Shown one piece after another: positions 24,483 to 24,817 of a DNA stretch of 24,817 nucleotides. The translations under genes were made by a program, and so were the position numbers. Source of the DNA: JAMIFN01 sp035906235 (GTDB lineage Bacteria > Pseudomonadota > Gammaproteobacteria > Burkholderiales > Burkholderiaceae_C); contig JAMIFN010000088.1 in NCBI GenBank assembly GCA_035906235.1, positions 1 to 24,817 of the forward strand. The letters are read 5' to 3'. The notes beneath the pieces are model-generated. The model had not been told where the DNA came from, made no database searches, and worked only from the letters and a program-made list of their open reading frames with translations. Each line of letters begins with the position of its first letter. Positions within the stretch are counted from its first letter, which is position 1.

Positions 24483-24710
24483 TTATTTGATTAGCACCTT
24501 TGCCTTCTTTTCAGCTTCTACATTCAGCACCCAATACCCTGATTGTAAGGAATCGAAAAAAATGGGTAATGTGTTCTTGGCGACTGCTTGATGTTATTGC
24601 TGCGCTGGTATGAGGCAAAGTTGTGATTGGGTAATTTTTTTGCTGCCTATTTTGGCTGCGATAGTAGCATCGAAAATGAGTTTTTTAAAGGGTGGATTTA
24701 GGGGTTTTTG
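24483..24710 (-). pseudogene. Remnant of an AT-rich gene, interrupted by an insertion sequence
   Basis: On the minus strand the frame ending at TAA 24483-24485 reads protein-like: the tail includes NTLPIFFDSLQSGYWVLNVE and ends KKAKVLIK. Going upstream it meets an in-frame TAA at 24594-24596 and then continues as FDATIAAKIGSKKITQSQLC. A single C-to-T change (CAA to TAA) could explain the internal stop. The frame then runs up to the CTAG at the putative IS border. No start codon is present, so the 5' part was probably on the other side of the IS. No family is recognised. The remaining 24425-24482 stretch shows nothing. Confidence 0.4.
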
Positions 24711-24714
24711 CTAG

Positions 24715-24817
24715 GGAACCTCTGCAAAACCTGCTTGGGATCTGCGATCATATTGGGCATGCAGCAAATCAGCCTATCGCAAGCCCACGAAACCTTCAGT
24801 ATCAAACCCAAGCGCAC
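24715..24817 (+). mobile_element. Left end of an IS5-family insertion sequence (partial)
   Basis: GGAACCTCTGCAAAACCTGC at 24715 looks like an IS5-type terminal inverted repeat and is preceded by CTAG (24711-24714), which fits the YTAR target duplicated by the IS5 subgroup. A coding frame opens 44 bp inside, as expected for a transposase, and continues to the window edge. The right end is outside the window, so the paired inverted repeat and target duplication cannot be seen. Confidence 0.5.
24759..24817 (+). CDS. Transposase, N-terminal fragment (putative IS5 family)
   Basis: The ATG at 24759 opens a frame of 19 complete codons reading MQQISLSQAHETFSIKPKR to the right edge without a stop. 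IS5-type transposases commonly start with a short Gln/Ala-rich segment followed by a Lys/Arg-Thr-Arg-Arg motif, which this seems to approach. The fragment is too short for firm family assignment; the adjacent terminal-repeat-like sequence is the main support. Confidence 0.45.
   Translation, partial: MQQISLSQAHETFSIKPKR

Overview
The window looks like a chromosomal segment of a betaproteobacterium, most likely Burkholderiales/Comamonadaceae. Signs of this are a DinB with a lineage-type insertion after the N-terminal catalytic motif, a stand-alone homocysteine-binding half of MetH, an OxyR with Cys199/Cys208, and tesA divergent from ybbA-ybbP. The native genes are GC-rich. Three stretches depart from this background: about 10.5-12.95 kb, about 23.2-23.4 kb, and 23.9 kb to the right edge.

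Layout, left to right. The 3' end of nhaA and then accD (with a clear terminator) face a minus-strand ABC exporter pair, ybbA-ybbP. Divergent from that pair is tesA. A minus-strand tRNA-Ser(GGA), a plus-strand 4.5S SRP RNA gene (ffs) and rpsU form a small translation/secretion RNA block. dinB converges on, and overlaps by 4 bp, a yigI-type hotdog thioesterase gene. That gene is divergent from oxyR, which is followed by a SIMPL-domain secreted protein.

From about 10.55 to 12.94 kb lies a run of four gene cassettes, each ending in an attC recombination site, with no integron integrase in the window (a CALIN-type array). All four cassette genes encode small unrecognised proteins with membrane segments. 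The array sits between two inverted copies of a short interspersed repeat that occurs six times in the window, always between genes.

To the right of the array are the Hcy-binding half of MetH, a YkvA-type membrane protein, succinyl-CoA:3-ketoacid CoA-transferase (scoA-scoB) and a 2OG-Fe dioxygenase. Next come cysD-cysN (ATP sulfurylase), in which CysN carries what looks like a dead APS-kinase domain. A divergent iron-type ABC transporter (fbpC / fbpB) follows, with no binding-protein gene, then yaeQ.

The last 1.6 kb holds repeats and two small exported proteins, one of them AT-rich. It also holds a broken gene that appears to have been cut by an IS5-type insertion sequence, whose left end runs off the window. 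The most notable features are the integrase-less cassette array, the interspersed repeat family, the decayed kinase domain of CysN, and the IS-interrupted pseudogene.
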